Positions 5,881-6,242 of a stretch of 6,242 nucleotides of DNA are shown here, in pieces. The stretch spans positions 1-6,242 of the forward strand of contig JAFQLA010000262.1 of NCBI GenBank assembly GCA_017396725.1, written 5' to 3'. The position numbers were made by a program, and so were the translations under genes. The notes under the pieces are model-generated. The model had not been told where the DNA came from. It saw nothing but the letters and a program-made list of their open reading frames with translations, and made no database searches. Numbering within the stretch: the stretch's first letter is position 1; every line of letters begins with the position of its first letter. This stretch comes from Oscillospiraceae bacterium (lineage in GTDB: Bacteria > Bacillota_A > Clostridia > Oscillospirales > Oscillospiraceae).

Positions 5881-5921
5881 AAAAAAGAAGGGTTAAGCAA
5901 GTTGCTTAACCCTTCTTTTTT
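5881..5921. terminator. Bidirectional intrinsic terminator between the SLH-protease and telA-like genes
   Basis: A perfect inverted repeat pairs 5881-5899 with 5903-5921 (19 bp) around a 3-nt loop, with A6 on the left end and a T7 run on the right. Each strand gives a stable hairpin followed by U residues. It lies 4 bp after the protease stop and 6 bp beyond the stop of the convergent TelA-like gene, so it ends both transcripts. Confidence 0.93.
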
Positions 5922-5927
5922 TGTGCT

Positions 5928-6242
5928 TTAAGAGCGAAGTTCCATCAGCTTTGCCTTCAGCTCGCCTTCGATGCGGCCCAGCTCGGCTTCGGCTTCTCTG
6001 CGCTTGGCGGCGCCTTCGCGCTGGATGGTCATGACCTCGTCCAGCGTTTCGATAAGCTTTTGGTTGGTCTCCTTCAAGGTTTCGATACTCACCACGCTGC
6101 GCTCGGCTTCCTTGGCGGTGGCGATAGTACCCATCTTCAGCGCTTCGGCGTTCTTCTTAAGGAGCGTGTTGGTCATTTCCGTAACAGCGGCCTGTGCCTC
6201 CGTTGCCTGACGGGAATGCTCCATACCCAGCGCCAGCACCAT
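5928..6242 (-). CDS. Toxic anion resistance (TelA family) protein, C-terminal fragment (gene continues beyond right edge)
   Basis: The last 104 codons are present; the ATG at 6242 is an internal Met at the window edge, not the start. The sequence is helical and charged and contains the highly conserved TelA C-terminus: 'TNQKLIETLDEVMTIQREG' followed by 'AAKRREAEAELGRIEGELKAKLMEL'. TelA-family proteins (about 350-400 residues) are linked to tellurite and other toxic-anion resistance and to cell-envelope stress in Firmicutes; they are often encoded with other genes such as 5-bromo-4-chloroindolyl-phosphate hydrolase-like (XpaC) proteins, which here would lie to the right and cannot be seen. Molecular function is not established. 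It ends close to a terminator shared with the convergent protease gene. Confidence 0.9.
   Translation of the reverse strand: MVLALGMEHSRQATEAQAAVTEMTNTLLKKNAEALKMGTIATAKEAERSVVSIETLKETNQKLIETLDEVMTIQREGAAKRREAEAELGRIEGELKAKLMELRS

Noticed and set aside
4965..5900. A 311-codon open frame on the minus strand across the SLH-protease gene
   Set aside because: Its translation is Gly/Ala-rich and of low complexity, it lies antisense to a protein with an intact catalytic triad, and it would run through the terminator hairpin at its start.
1..6242. Defence system, toxin-antitoxin pair, prophage, transposon or CRISPR array
   Set aside because: No integrase, transposase, nuclease, toxin or repeated spacer pattern is visible; the genes are ordinary chromosomal ones with uniform codon character.

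Overview
The window looks like chromosomal DNA from an anaerobic, spore-forming Firmicute, most likely a moderately GC-rich member of the Clostridia (Oscillospiraceae-like). The reasons are the yqfC-yqfD-phoH sporulation gene order, a YlbJ-type sporulation membrane protein, strong GGAGG-type ribosome binding sites, an S-layer-homology (SLH) exported protein, and a clostridial-type pyridoxamine kinase. The assignment rests on protein recognition and gene order only; no marker RNA gene is present.

Layout from left to right. (1) Positions 1-1563, minus strand: a tightly packed operon read right to left, yqfC (YabP/YqfC family), yqfD, then the start of phoH, which runs off the left edge. Spacing is about 13 bp and 4 bp, and the phoH ribosome binding site lies inside the last codons of yqfD. 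(2) Positions 1668-2582, plus strand: a divergent gene for a short YlbJ-like polytopic membrane protein, separated from yqfC by about 100 bp that holds possible sporulation-sigma promoter elements on both strands. (3) Positions 2581-2613: a perfect bidirectional terminator hairpin. (4) Positions 2622-4380, minus strand: an HD-domain phosphohydrolase-like gene, then a pyridoxamine/pyridoxal kinase gene with its own strong promoter just after the HD stop, then a small PspC-domain membrane protein. (5) Positions 4381-4580: a divergent regulatory region with good sigma-A-type promoters on both strands and a leader hairpin. (6) Positions 4581-5876, plus strand: an exported protein with SLH-like repeats and a trypsin-like serine protease domain with an intact His-Asp-Ser triad. 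(7) Positions 5881-5921: a second long bidirectional terminator. (8) Positions 5928-6242, minus strand: the C-terminal end of a TelA/toxic-anion-resistance family gene that enters from the right edge.

YqfC, YqfD and the YlbJ-like protein belong together as mother-cell sporulation functions. The kinase contributes to vitamin B6 salvage. The SLH-protease probably acts at the cell surface. The HD and PspC proteins have no assigned role. All genes appear intact apart from the two cut by the window edges. I see no mobile element, CRISPR array, tRNA or rRNA, and no convincing new multi-gene system. The less ordinary points are the SLH-protease architecture, the palindrome inside the HD-gene promoter spacer with a leader hairpin next to its ribosome binding site, and the short YlbJ homologue.
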